This document shows positions 17,308 to 26,397 of a DNA stretch of 64,000 nucleotides, piece after piece. Position 1 is the first letter of the stretch. The number at the start of each line of letters is the position of its first letter. The position numbers and the translations under genes were made by a program. Origin of the DNA: SFEB01 sp964612455 (lineage in GTDB: Bacteria; Bacillota; Clostridia; Christensenellales; CAG-314); the NCBI GenBank assembly GCA_964612455.1, contig CAZTCB010000004.1, positions 1-64,000 on the forward strand, given 5' to 3'. The notes beneath the pieces were generated by a model that was given only the letters and a program-made list of their open reading frames with translations, had not been told where the DNA came from and did no database searches.

Positions 17308-17318
17308 AGGAAAGAAAA

Positions 17319-19277
17319 ATGAAAGACGAACGACTTTTTGACATGCGAGTACTCGTGGACAAACTCAACGCATGGGCGAAAGAGTATTATACTTTAGATT
17401 CTCCTACCGTTTCGGATGAAACTTACGACGCGGCGTACGATCGCCTGCTTTTGCTCGAAAAACAAACGGGAGTGATATTGCCCGACAGTCCGACGCATAG
17501 GGTTGGCGGTCAGATACTCGATAAATTTCAGGAGCACAGACACCTTACCCGTCTGTATAGCCTCGACAAGGCTCAGAGTTTCGGCGAGTTAAAGAGTTGG
17601 TATGACAAAATAGTTAAAGACGCTCCGTCCGCGGAGTTTACCGTCGAATTAAAGTACGACGGATTGACGTTAAATCTGACTTACGACGGGGGAAAACTGC
17701 AGACAGGTGCGACGCGCGGCAAAGGAGTAGTCGGCGAAAACGTAACGGCTCAGGCAAAAACGATAAAATCCGCTCCGTTGTCGATAGGTTTCGATAAACT
17801 CATAGAGATACAGGGCGAGGCTATAATGCACCTTTCGGCATTAAAAAAATACAACGACCTACACGCTGACGATACTATCAAAAACGCCCGAAACGGAGCG
17901 GCAGGCGCAATAAGAAATCTCGATCCGTCGGTGACTGCGAGTCGCAATCTCGACGTCGTTTGTTATTCCGTTGGTTACGACGGCGGTAGCGGTGTGCGGT
18001 CGCAGGAAAGTCTGGTGCGCTTTTTGCGCGACAACGGTTTTCGTACGAGCGATTATTTTAAAAAGGTCAAGACCTTTGAAGAAATAAAGAATTGTATCGA
18101 AGAGATAGGCGCGTCCCGCGAAAAACTCGATTTTTTGATTGACGGCGCGGTAGTAAAGGTCAATGATTTTTCGATAAGAGAAAATCTCGGTTTTACCGAC
18201 AAGTTTCCGCGTTGGGCGATAGCGTTTAAGTTTAAGGCGGAAGAAGTAGTGACTACGTTAAAGTCCGTCGAGTGGCAGGTCGGTCGTACGGGTAAACTCA
18301 CTCCGCTCGGTCATCTCGAACCGATAGAACTGTGCGGCGCCACTATTTCGCGCGCGACGCTAAACAATTACGACGACGTATTGAGAAAAAACCTCAGCGT
18401 CAACAGCCTCGTGTTCGTTCGCCGCAGCAACGACGTTATCCCGGAGGTACTCGGGCTTGCCGAAACTACCGAAAAAAGTCAACCTATTTTACCGCCCGAC
18501 GTTTGTCCGGTGTGCGGTACGCTTCTCGTGACTAAAGGCGCCAACTTGTTTTGCCCCAATACTTACGGGTGCGAAAAACAAATAGAAGCGCGATTAACTC
18601 ATTTTTGCTCTAAAAACGCTTTCGACATAGAGGGAGTCAGTAAAAAAACGATATTGCAACTCATGCAAATCGGCGTTTCGTCTCCGATAGATTTGTACTC
18701 CTTGACGAAAGAAAGGTTACTTTCTCTTGACGGGTTTAAGGATAAAAAAGCTCAAAATTTTATCAACGCAATCGAAAAAAGCAAATCGGTGCGGTTGTCG
18801 TCCTTTATTTACGGGCTCGGTATAGAAAACGTCGGCATCGTTACGGCGAGAGAGTTTGCGCGCGTGTTTAACAGCGTCGACGATTTGTCCGCCGCCCCGC
18901 AGGAACGCTTGATTGAGATAGACGACGTCGGCGAGGTGGTTGCGCAAAGCGTGATTGACTTTTTTGACGGAGAATACGGCAAAGCTTTGGTTGGCGGATT
19001 GAAATCAATCGGTATAAATCCGCGGTTTGTTTCCGAAAAAACCGACGGCGTTTTTAGCGGAAAAAAGATTGTGCTCACCGGTAGCCTGACGTCGTATACC
19101 CGTAGTGCCGCCGCTTTAGAAATAGAAAAACGCGGAGGTACCGTCGCTACGTCGGTGACCAACGACGTCAATCTCGTAATAGCGGGTAGCGATGCCGGTA
19201 GCAAACTGACCAAGGCGGTAGAAAAGGGCATAGAGATATGGGACGAATCCGCCTTTGTCGATGCATTAAAAAATTAA
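17319..19277 (+). CDS. ligA: NAD-dependent DNA ligase
   Basis: 652 residues, near full length. Adenylation domain with the catalytic lysine in V-E-L-K-Y-D-G; the OB fold follows. The four-cysteine zinc finger is C-P-V-C ... C-P-N-T-Y-G-C, then helix-hairpin-helix repeats and a C-terminal BRCT domain starting near G-V-F-S-G-K-K-I-V-L-T-G-S-L. It joins Okazaki fragments using NAD+. AAAGGAAAG ribosome site, 11 nt after pcrA. No obvious terminator follows; the next gene has its own promoter. Confidence 0.96.
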   Translation: MKDERLFDMRVLVDKLNAWAKEYYTLDSPTVSDETYDAAYDRLLLLEKQTGVILPDSPTHRVGGQILDKFQEHRHLTRLYSLDKAQSFGELKSWYDKIVKDAPSAEFTVELKYDGLTLNLTYDGGKLQTGATRGKGVVGENVTAQAKTIKSAPLSIGFDKLIEIQGEAIMHLSALKKYNDLHADDTIKNARNGAAGAIRNLDPSVTASRNLDVVCYSVGYDGGSGVRSQESLVRFLRDNGFRTSDYFKKVKTFEEIKNCIEEIGASREKLDFLIDGAVVKVNDFSIRENLGFTDKFPRWAIAFKFKAEEVVTTLKSVEWQVGRTGKLTPLGHLEPIELCGATISRATLNNYDDVLRKNLSVNSLVFVRRSNDVIPEVLGLAETTEKSQPILPPDVCPVCGTLLVTKGANLFCPNTYGCEKQIEARLTHFCSKNAFDIEGVSKKTILQLMQIGVSSPIDLYSLTKERLLSLDGFKDKKAQNFINAIEKSKSVRLSSFIYGLGIENVGIVTAREFARVFNSVDDLSAAPQERLIEIDDVGEVVAQSVIDFFDGEYGKALVGGLKSIGINPRFVSEKTDGVFSGKKIVLTGSLTSYTRSAAALEIEKRGGTVATSVTNDVNLVIAGSDAGSKLTKAVEKGIEIWDESAFVDALKN

Positions 19278-19293
19278 AAACAGAAAAAACGCT

Positions 19294-19321
19294 TTGATTA
19301 TGGCAAACGTTGTGCTATAAT
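19294..19321 (+). promoter_or_regulatory. Sigma-A promoter of the gatA-to-rpe operon
   Basis: -35 TTGATT (19294-19299), 16-bp spacer, -10 TATAAT (19316-19321). Predicted leader about 40 nt. It probably drives the amidase gene and, with short gaps thereafter, much of the string down to rpe. Confidence 0.65.
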
Positions 19322-19368
19322 AATTAGTCGATAACAAGCAAAAGAGAGACCTTTGGGGAAAAACATAC

Positions 19369-20724
19369 ATGGATATCGAAAGTACGTCATTGACGCGGAT
19401 TTCACGCGCTATCTCAGAGAAAAAAATTTCGGCGGTTGAGCTAAATCGCCGTTGTTTCGATATTTTTAAAGCTACGAGACGTCTTAATGCGTTTACCGAG
19501 GCGGACGAAGAGTACGTTATGGCTCAGGCAGCCGCCGTGGATAAAAAAATCGCGTCAGGCGAACGAGTAGGTGCACTTGCCGGTATACCTATAGGGGTAA
19601 AAGACAATATGACTACCGAGCATTACGCTACTACTTGCGCGAGTCTTTGTTTTAAAGGCAAAGAGTTTCTCCCTAAGACCGATTGCGGCGTAGTGAAAAA
19701 ACTTCGCGATGCGGACGCCGTCATTTTCGGTAAAACCAACATGGACGAATTTGCAATGGGTTATACGGGTACCAATTCCGTCTACGGAGAGGTTTTAAAC
19801 CCGTTTGCCGAGGCTTACAGCGCAGGCGGCAGCAGTAGCGGTAGTGCCGCGGCGGTGGCGGCGGGATGCGTTTTCGGCGCTCTCGGCAGCGATACCGGCG
19901 GCAGTATTCGCCAGCCGGCGGCAAATTGCGGCGTGGTCGGGCTAAAACCCACGTTTGGTGCCGTTTCGCGAGAGGGAGTGTTTCCGCTTAGCGATTCACT
20001 CGATCATGTCGGTTGTCTGACTACTACGACGCAAGACTGTGCGAAACTTTTTGGCGTGATAAAAAACGTACCCGCAAATTTCGACGACGCGTTTTTGCCG
20101 TCAAGCCGTAGATTGAAGGTGGCTTATCTTGCCGATTTCGGCAACGCTTTCGTCGACGACGACGTTTTGACGGCTTATTTCAAATCGGTGGAGAGTTTAA
20201 AGCGTCTCGGTTACGCCGTGGAGGGTATCGATTTTGATTTAAACAAACGCATAGCCGACACGTACCGCGTACTTTGTTGTACCGAAGGCGTGCTGAGTTT
20301 TAAGCGATTTAACGCAAAGTTTCCCGACGCCATAGATTTTTCAAAATGCATGCGAGAGGTCGTGAGCCGCGTAAATTTCGGCAAAAAGATACTTGCGGAC
20401 GATCCCTCGGCAATAACCCGCGCAAACATGGTCAGGGAAGAAACGAAAGTAAAAATCGCCAACGTTTTGTCGTCGTACGACGTCATAGTCAGTCCGACGA
20501 CATTGTTGCGGGCGGCAAGACGCGATGAAGAAATCCCTGCGGAAAAAGGTTTTACGTCCGATTTGTTTTCCATCGTTTGCAACCTGACGGGGATACCCGC
20601 TATAAGCGTACCGATGGGTAAGGATTTAAACGGAGTGCCTATGGGGTTTCAGGTTATGTCGGCTGCCGACAGAGAAATCGATTTGTTTAAGGTCGCTTAC
20701 GACTTTGAGCAGGTAGTTAAATAA
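19369..20724 (+). CDS. GatA-like amidase (Asp/Glu-tRNA amidotransferase subunit A homologue)
   Basis: 451 residues, amidase signature family. The Ser-cisSer-Lys triad is present: Lys in G-V-K-D-N, cis-Ser in G-G-S-S-S-G-S-A-A-A-V, nucleophile Ser in D-T-G-G-S-I-R-Q-P. Flanking text (G-K-T-N-M-D-E-F-A-M-G, C-terminal G-I-P-A-I-S-V-P-M-G) is closest to GatA, which supplies ammonia from glutamine for Gln-tRNA formation. It is about 35 residues shorter than usual, with a compact middle region. gatC and gatB are not adjacent or in the window, so it may be a solo amidase. Ribosome site is weak. Confidence 0.75.
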   Translation: MDIESTSLTRISRAISEKKISAVELNRRCFDIFKATRRLNAFTEADEEYVMAQAAAVDKKIASGERVGALAGIPIGVKDNMTTEHYATTCASLCFKGKEFLPKTDCGVVKKLRDADAVIFGKTNMDEFAMGYTGTNSVYGEVLNPFAEAYSAGGSSSGSAAAVAAGCVFGALGSDTGGSIRQPAANCGVVGLKPTFGAVSREGVFPLSDSLDHVGCLTTTTQDCAKLFGVIKNVPANFDDAFLPSSRRLKVAYLADFGNAFVDDDVLTAYFKSVESLKRLGYAVEGIDFDLNKRIADTYRVLCCTEGVLSFKRFNAKFPDAIDFSKCMREVVSRVNFGKKILADDPSAITRANMVREETKVKIANVLSSYDVIVSPTTLLRAARRDEEIPAEKGFTSDLFSIVCNLTGIPAISVPMGKDLNGVPMGFQVMSAADREIDLFKVAYDFEQVVK

Positions 20725-20756
20725 AACATAAATATCGGTAAAAAGAGGAAAAGATA

Positions 20757-21632
20757 ATGAAAAGTATGACGGGTTACGGCAAAGGTACGGCAAATTGTTT
20801 AGGGCGTACGCTTACCGTGGAGTTAAAGAGCGTCAATCACCGATATCTCGATATCGCTTTCAGGCTTCCGCGCGCTTTTTTAGCTTACGAAGATCAATTC
20901 AGACAGTTGCTTTCGGTAGGATTGAGCCGCGGACATGTTGACGTCTACGTCAATTACGAGGATTGTTCGGACAGACCTAAAAAGCTGCATGTAGACATAG
21001 GGCTTGCGTCGAGTCTCGTCGAGACGTCAAAACGCTTGCAGGAGCAGTTTGATATAAAAAACGATTTCAACGTCAACAGTTTGCTCAAGAGTCAGGACGT
21101 GCTCACCGTATTGCACGAAGACGACGATCCCGAAATAGTAAAAAAACTTATATCCGACAGCGTTTCGGCAGCAGTCGCCGATCTCAACTTGATGCGTGAG
21201 ATAGAAGGCAACAAACTTGCCGTTACGTTAAACGGTTTCGTAGACAGTATAGAAAAAACGGTAGACGATATTTCGGCTTTTGCTCCGAGCGTCGTTGAAG
21301 ATTATCGCGAAAAACTCAGAGCGCGTATTGCCGAAGCTCTTGCGGACGTCGCAATTGACGAAAGTAAACTTGCAAATGAAGTTTGCTTTTTCGCCGACAA
21401 AAGCAATATCGATGAGGAATTGGCACGTTTGAGGAGTCATATAGCTCAAATCAGACGGATTTTGGCGGAAAAAGAACCCGTCGGTCGCAAGCTCGATTTT
21501 TTGGTACAGGAGTTTAACCGAGAGGCAAACACGATTTGCAGCAAGTCCAACAACGTCTCGCTCACCAATCTCGCTTTGTCGCTAAAAAACGATATAGAAA
21601 AAGTCAGAGAACAGATTCAAAACGTGGAATAG
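20757..21632 (+). CDS. YicC/YloC family endoribonuclease
   Basis: 291 residues. N-terminal M-K-S-M-T-G-Y-G-K-G is the family hallmark, followed by L-K-S-V-N-H-R-Y-L-D-I. The C-terminal DUF1732 part ends in the conserved E-F-N-R-E-A-N-T-I-C-S-K-S-N and D-I-E-K-V-R-E-Q-I-Q-N-V-E. Family members are RNA-cleaving enzymes or RNase adaptors. In B. subtilis the orthologue yloC is followed by remA and gmk; here gmk follows after 7 nt and remA is missing. Confidence 0.93.
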   Translation: MKSMTGYGKGTANCLGRTLTVELKSVNHRYLDIAFRLPRAFLAYEDQFRQLLSVGLSRGHVDVYVNYEDCSDRPKKLHVDIGLASSLVETSKRLQEQFDIKNDFNVNSLLKSQDVLTVLHEDDDPEIVKKLISDSVSAAVADLNLMREIEGNKLAVTLNGFVDSIEKTVDDISAFAPSVVEDYREKLRARIAEALADVAIDESKLANEVCFFADKSNIDEELARLRSHIAQIRRILAEKEPVGRKLDFLVQEFNREANTICSKSNNVSLTNLALSLKNDIEKVREQIQNVE

Positions 21633-21639
21633 GTGCAAA

Positions 21640-22203
21640 ATGAATAAGGGAAGGTTATTTGTGGTCAGCGGTCCGAGCGGCGTTGGCAAAGGGACTATAG
21701 TAGAAAAACTGATGCCGCTTTGTCCAAACATGGCGTTGTCCGTTTCGGCGACCACTCGCCAACCGAGAGTAGGCGAAAAAGACGGAGTGCACTATTATTT
21801 TTTGACGCGAGAGCAGTTTGACGAAACGGTAAAAACCGACGGTTTTTTGGAGTATGACGATCATTTTAAAAATTGTTACGGCACTCCGAAAAAATTTGTT
21901 TTCGATTGCCTTAACGAAGGTAAAGACGTGTTGCTCGAGATAGACGTACACGGAGCTTTGAGAGTAAAGGATAATTATCCTATGGCGGTTTTGATATTTA
22001 TTCTCCCGCCGAGTATAGACGAATTGCGTCATCGCCTGATTTGTCGCAACACTGAGGCTCCCGAAAAAATAGAAGAGCGTATAGCTCGTCTCGAGGAGGA
22101 AGTTTCGCTCAAAGACCGATACGATTTTACGGTTGTCAACGATGACTTAAATGCGGCGGTCGACGCCGTTTTAAAGATAATAAAAGACGAAAATAAAGAA
22201 TAA
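21640..22203 (+). CDS. gmk: Guanylate kinase
   Basis: 187 residues, usual length. Walker A S-G-P-S-G-V-G-K-G at 10-18; GMP-binding T-R-Q-P-R-V-G-E-K-D-G-V-H-Y; lid and base-binding E-I-D-V-H-G segment. Phosphorylates GMP to GDP. Part of the yicC-gmk-rpoZ-coaBC-priA string. No strong ribosome site; it starts 7 nt after yicC, so coupling is likely. Confidence 0.96.
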   Translation: MNKGRLFVVSGPSGVGKGTIVEKLMPLCPNMALSVSATTRQPRVGEKDGVHYYFLTREQFDETVKTDGFLEYDDHFKNCYGTPKKFVFDCLNEGKDVLLEIDVHGALRVKDNYPMAVLIFILPPSIDELRHRLICRNTEAPEKIEERIARLEEEVSLKDRYDFTVVNDDLNAAVDAVLKIIKDENKE

Positions 22204-22215
22204 AGGAGAATTATT

Positions 22216-22407
22216 ATGGCAAAATATGCAACCGACGACTTGGCTAAAAAAGTGGGTAACAAGTATTTATTGGCATGCGCTGTTTCAAAACGTGCTAAAA
22301 CTCTCAATATAATGCAAGAAAAAGACGAACTTGCAAGCAATATCAGGACAATCAACTACGCCGCGGCAGAGTTGATGGAAGACAAAGTCAGGATTGTAAA
22401 CGAATAA
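22216..22407 (+). CDS. rpoZ: RNA polymerase omega subunit
   Basis: 63 residues, short but typical for Clostridia. The family core Y-L-L-A-C-A-V-S-K-R-A-K and the downstream A-A-E-L-M motif are present. It aids assembly of RNA polymerase around beta'. AAAGGAG ribosome site 7-8 nt upstream. Its stop overlaps the coaBC start (TAATG). Confidence 0.93.
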   Translation: MAKYATDDLAKKVGNKYLLACAVSKRAKTLNIMQEKDELASNIRTINYAAAELMEDKVRIVNE

Positions 22408-23597
22408 TGTTAAAAAACAAAACCGTTGTCGTGGGAGTATGCGGAGGGATTGCCGCGTATAAAACATGCGAATTGGTCAGCAGATTAAAAAAGAACGGCG
22501 CCGACGTTCACGTCGTCATGACCGACAATGCAACACGTTTCGTTTCGCCGTTGACTTTTGAAACGTTGTCCGCCAATCTCGTGTCGGTGGACACTTTTGC
22601 GCCCAAACGCGAGTGGGAGATAGAACATGTATCTCTTGCAAAACGCGCGGATTTGTTCGTTATCGCTCCCGCTACGGCAAACTTTATAGGCAAATACGCC
22701 AACGGTATCGCCGACGACATGTTGACTACTACCGTTATGGCAACGCACGCTCCCGTGTTGCTTGCCCCCGCAATGAACACGGGGATGCTCGAAAGTGACT
22801 CCTGCAAACAAAACTTAAAAACTCTAAGCGAAAGGGGCGTGCTGACGATAGACGGCGACAGCGGTCTTTTGGCTTGCGGCGACGTAGGTAAAGGGCGCAT
22901 GGCTGAGCCGTGCGATATTTTTGAACGGGTAAAAGACATTTTGCTCCCCGCTCGGGATTTGTCGGGTAAAAAAATCGTCGTTACTGCCGGTGCTACGATA
23001 GAAAAAATAGATCCGGCTCGATTTATAACCAATTTCAGCAGCGGCAAAATGGGATGCGCCATTGCGTTAAACGCGCGTGACCGCGGTGCGGAAGTAGTGC
23101 TAATACTCGGCAGGCATACGTCTGTCGTGCCGGACGGGGTTAAAGTAGTCAACGTTGACACGACCGATAAAATGTACGACGCCGTCATGGCTGAGTTGCC
23201 CACGGCTTTTGCCGTGATAAAGGCAGGTGCGCCGTGCGATTACTCTCCAGAACGGTTTTCGGACGTCAAATTAAAGTCCGATACTTTGACCGTCACGTTT
23301 AAAAAGAACCCCGACATAGCGGCAGAGGTAGGCAAGAAAAAAGGCGATACGGTTCTCGTTGCGTTTTCAGCCGAAACCAACGACCTCGTAAAAAACGCAA
23401 CCTCTAAACTTTTGGCGAAAAACGCCGATTTTATAGTCGCCAACGACGTGACCAGAGAAGGTGCGGGTTTTGACGTGGACACCAATATCGTCACGATAAT
23501 AGATCGTAAATCCGTTACGGAGTATCCGAGACAGACTAAAGCTCGCGTTGCCGAAATTATCATTGACAAAATATTGTCCCTGCGTTCCGAAAAATGA
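22407..23597 (+). CDS. coaBC: Bifunctional phosphopantothenoylcysteine decarboxylase/phosphopantothenate-cysteine ligase
   Basis: 396 residues. N-terminal CoaC flavoprotein domain (about 1-180): G-V-C-G-G-I-A-A-Y-K, catalytic His in I-E-H-V-S-L, A-P-A-T-A-N, P-A-M-N-T-G-M and the Cys of G-L-L-A-C-G-D-V-G-K-G-R-M. C-terminal CoaB domain begins near V-V-T-A-G-A-T-I-E-K-I-D-P and contains R-F-I-T-N-F-S-S-G-K-M-G and the K-A-G-A-P-C-D-Y segment. Carries out two steps of CoA synthesis. Overlaps rpoZ by one base and priA by four. Confidence 0.96.
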   Translation: MLKNKTVVVGVCGGIAAYKTCELVSRLKKNGADVHVVMTDNATRFVSPLTFETLSANLVSVDTFAPKREWEIEHVSLAKRADLFVIAPATANFIGKYANGIADDMLTTTVMATHAPVLLAPAMNTGMLESDSCKQNLKTLSERGVLTIDGDSGLLACGDVGKGRMAEPCDIFERVKDILLPARDLSGKKIVVTAGATIEKIDPARFITNFSSGKMGCAIALNARDRGAEVVLILGRHTSVVPDGVKVVNVDTTDKMYDAVMAELPTAFAVIKAGAPCDYSPERFSDVKLKSDTLTVTFKKNPDIAAEVGKKKGDTVLVAFSAETNDLVKNATSKLLAKNADFIVANDVTREGAGFDVDTNIVTIIDRKSVTEYPRQTKARVAEIIIDKILSLRSEK

Positions 23598-25789
23598 TAT
23601 ATCAGGTCATCGTAGACATTTCAAATAGTCAGGTTGACAGGGTTTTTGACTACACGGGTGAAGGGATAGCCGTCGGTAGCCGCGTTTGCGTGCCGTTTGG
23701 CAACCGTCTCGTAGAGGGGTTTGTCGTCGGGCAAAAAGAAAATACCGACGTCCCGGTAGGTAAACTCAAGCGCATAGAAAAACCGCTCGATGACTTTGTG
23801 GCTTTGTCGGGACAGGTTCTTGACCTTTGTTCGTTTGTATGTAAAAAATATCATTTGAGGCTCGTAGATGCTTTGCGGCTTGCCATACCGAGCGAAATGC
23901 GAGCGAATCGTATAACTCCGCTCGTCAAGCGTCGTGCACGACTTGCGGACTCGCTGACGACCGAGGAAGTTTTAAATAAAATCAGACCAAACGCTGTAAT
24001 GCAGAGGGCGTTGGTCGAGTATCTGTCGAAAGAGGGCGATACGTCGACCGAAATCCTCTCTAAACGTTTCGGATACGCCGCGTTAAAAGGATTGCAGACT
24101 AAAGGCGTGGTTGAAATATACGACGTTACCGTCATGCGAAAACCTTACAAGGCGGTTTCGGACGGCGGTGAAACCCATGTTCTTACCGACGAACAGTCGG
24201 TCGCGGTCAATACGATACTTGCACCCGTCCCGTCTCGTTACTTATTATGGGGGGTGACGGGTAGCGGTAAAACCGAAGTATACATGTCGGTTATAAAAAA
24301 AGTAGTCGAGAGCGGAAAAACGGCGATAATGCTCGTTCCCGAGATATCTCTCACGCCAAACGTTCTCAGACTATTCAGAGGACGGTTCGGTAACTCGGTT
24401 GCCATATTACATAGCGGACTTTCCGCGGGGGAGCGATATGACGAATGGTTGCGCCTTAAAAGGGGCGAAGCGAAAATCGCAGTAGGCGCCCGAAGCGCGG
24501 TGTTTGCGCCGTTGGACGATATCGGCGTAATCATTATAGACGAGGAGCACGACTCGAGTTACCAAAGCGACAACAACCCGCGTTACGATACGCGTATCGT
24601 TGCCGAGTATCGTTGTCGGCAAAACGCTTGCAGCCTCGTGCTCGGTAGCGCAACGCCGTCATTGGAGAGTTTTTACAAATCCCAAAATAAAGAATATTCG
24701 CTGTTGACTCTGTCTCAGCGTATAAATAAGATGCCTTTGCCCGATGTTTCGATAGTCGATATGACGGAAGAAACGCGTGCGGGCAACAACGATATTTTTA
24801 GCCGCGAACTCGTAGACGAGCTGACGCGGGTTATTGCCGAAGGCAATCAGGCAATATTGTTTTTAAACAGACGCGGTTATAGCAGTTTCGTCATGTGCAA
24901 CAAATGCGGATATGTTGCCAAGTGTCCCGATTGCGACGTGAGTTTGACCTATCACAAAGAGGACAACCTTTTAAAATGTCATTATTGCGGGCGACAATTT
25001 CGCGTTTTTGACAATTGCCCCAAATGCAAGAGTCCGTATATAAGGCAGGGCAGAGTGGGAGATCAGCAGGTTGAGGCTCGGTTAAAACAGCTCTTTCCCG
25101 ACGTCAGGGTGTTGCGTATGGACGCGGACACTACTCGTACCAAAGACGGACTTTTAAAGATACTCGACGCGTTCGGCAAGAGGGAGGCGCAGATACTCGT
25201 CGGCACCCAAATGCTCGCAAAAGGACACGATTTTCCTTACGTCACGCTGGTCGGCATATTAAACGGCGACCAAAGTTTGCACTTTGACAACTATCTTGCC
25301 GCCGAAAAAACTTTTCAGTTACTTACTCAGGTGGCAGGACGCAGCGGCAGAGACAAGAGGCAGGGCAAAGTGATACTCCAAACCTTTACTCCGAAACATT
25401 ATTGTCTGCAGTACGCTTCACGTCAGGATTATCTCGGCTTTTACAAGAGGGAAATCAATTTGAGGGAAGCGGCGGAGTTTCCGCCGTTTTCGGTGGTTGC
25501 CCGCATTATGTATACGGGAGAAGACAGTCGGAAGTGCATAGACTTGCTCAACCGACATTATTCCGAAGTAGAAAAATTGCAGGTCGCTTTTCCGAATAGT
25601 TTTTTGTTTTTACAAAAGATGCGTTGTCCGTTGCGTAGATTGCAGGGCAAACACAGATTTGAAATATTGATGCGTCTTTCAAACGCTTGCGCCGAAAGCG
25701 TTTTGGAAAAAATATACGATTTGGTAGATAAATACACGGAGGATAAGGTTTTGGTATTTACGGAAGTCAATCCCCAAAACCTGACTTGA
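23594..25789 (+). CDS. priA: Primosomal replication-restart helicase PriA
   Basis: 731 residues. N-terminal 3'-DNA-binding domain; Walker A G-V-T-G-S-G-K-T-E-V-Y; Walker B I-I-I-D-E-E-H-D; two zinc sites (C-N-K-C-G-Y ... C-P-D-C and C-H-Y-C-G ... C-P-K-C); helicase motif V/VI text G-T-Q-M-L-A-K-G-H-D-F and Q-V-A-G-R-S-G-R. Restarts stalled replication forks. ATGA overlap with coaBC indicates translational coupling. The def start codon follows its stop by two bases. Confidence 0.96.
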   Translation: MIYQVIVDISNSQVDRVFDYTGEGIAVGSRVCVPFGNRLVEGFVVGQKENTDVPVGKLKRIEKPLDDFVALSGQVLDLCSFVCKKYHLRLVDALRLAIPSEMRANRITPLVKRRARLADSLTTEEVLNKIRPNAVMQRALVEYLSKEGDTSTEILSKRFGYAALKGLQTKGVVEIYDVTVMRKPYKAVSDGGETHVLTDEQSVAVNTILAPVPSRYLLWGVTGSGKTEVYMSVIKKVVESGKTAIMLVPEISLTPNVLRLFRGRFGNSVAILHSGLSAGERYDEWLRLKRGEAKIAVGARSAVFAPLDDIGVIIIDEEHDSSYQSDNNPRYDTRIVAEYRCRQNACSLVLGSATPSLESFYKSQNKEYSLLTLSQRINKMPLPDVSIVDMTEETRAGNNDIFSRELVDELTRVIAEGNQAILFLNRRGYSSFVMCNKCGYVAKCPDCDVSLTYHKEDNLLKCHYCGRQFRVFDNCPKCKSPYIRQGRVGDQQVEARLKQLFPDVRVLRMDADTTRTKDGLLKILDAFGKREAQILVGTQMLAKGHDFPYVTLVGILNGDQSLHFDNYLAAEKTFQLLTQVAGRSGRDKRQGKVILQTFTPKHYCLQYASRQDYLGFYKREINLREAAEFPPFSVVARIMYTGEDSRKCIDLLNRHYSEVEKLQVAFPNSFLFLQKMRCPLRRLQGKHRFEILMRLSNACAESVLEKIYDLVDKYTEDKVLVFTEVNPQNLT

Positions 25790-25791
25790 TT

Positions 25792-26388
25792 ATGGCAGTA
25801 AGAAAAATAATTAAACTCGGAGAGGAGGGCAGCGAAGCTCTCCGCAAAGTATGCAAACCCGTAGACAAGTTTGACGACAGATTGGCTACGCTCATAGACG
25901 ACATGAAAGAAACGTTGGCGCAGGCAGACGGATTAGGGCTTGCGGCGCCTCAGGTAGGAGTGTTAAAACGCGTAGTTATCGTCAAGTACGAAGAATACGA
26001 GTACGAAGTGGTAAATCCGATTATTTTGGAGACGAGCGGCGACGATATAGACGACGAAGGCTGTTTGTCGGTAAAAAATCAACGCGGTCTGGTCGAAAGA
26101 CCAAGTCACGTCAAGGTGGAGTTTTTAAATAGACGCGGCGAAAAGCAAATTGTCGAAGCCGACGGCTACTTTGCCCGCGTTTTCTTTCACGAAATCGACC
26201 ATCTTGACGGAGTCGTATTTACCGATATAGCGATAAGAGACCGCCACGGTAAAATAATGACTTACGACGATATACAGACTATCGAAAACAACATCAAGGC
26301 CGAAGAAGCCAAAGAAAACCAAACGGCAAAAAGACAGAAAAATTCTGTCGGCAAGAAAAAAACTAAGAGCAAAAATCAAACAAAGTAA
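25792..26388 (+). CDS. def: Peptide deformylase
   Basis: 198 residues. All three metal/catalytic motifs are seen: G-L-G-L-A-A-P-Q-V-G, D-E-G-C-L-S (metal Cys) and H-E-I-D-H (metal His pair with catalytic Glu). It removes the formyl group from nascent proteins and sits beside fmt, the opposing enzyme. The last ~30 residues form a Lys-rich tail beyond the usual fold, possibly ribosome- or RNA-binding. ATG 25792 is chosen over TTG 25786; no strong ribosome site, coupling with priA likely. Confidence 0.96.
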   Translation: MAVRKIIKLGEEGSEALRKVCKPVDKFDDRLATLIDDMKETLAQADGLGLAAPQVGVLKRVVIVKYEEYEYEVVNPIILETSGDDIDDEGCLSVKNQRGLVERPSHVKVEFLNRRGEKQIVEADGYFARVFFHEIDHLDGVVFTDIAIRDRHGKIMTYDDIQTIENNIKAEEAKENQTAKRQKNSVGKKKTKSKNQTK

Positions 26389-26397
26389 AATTAAAAC

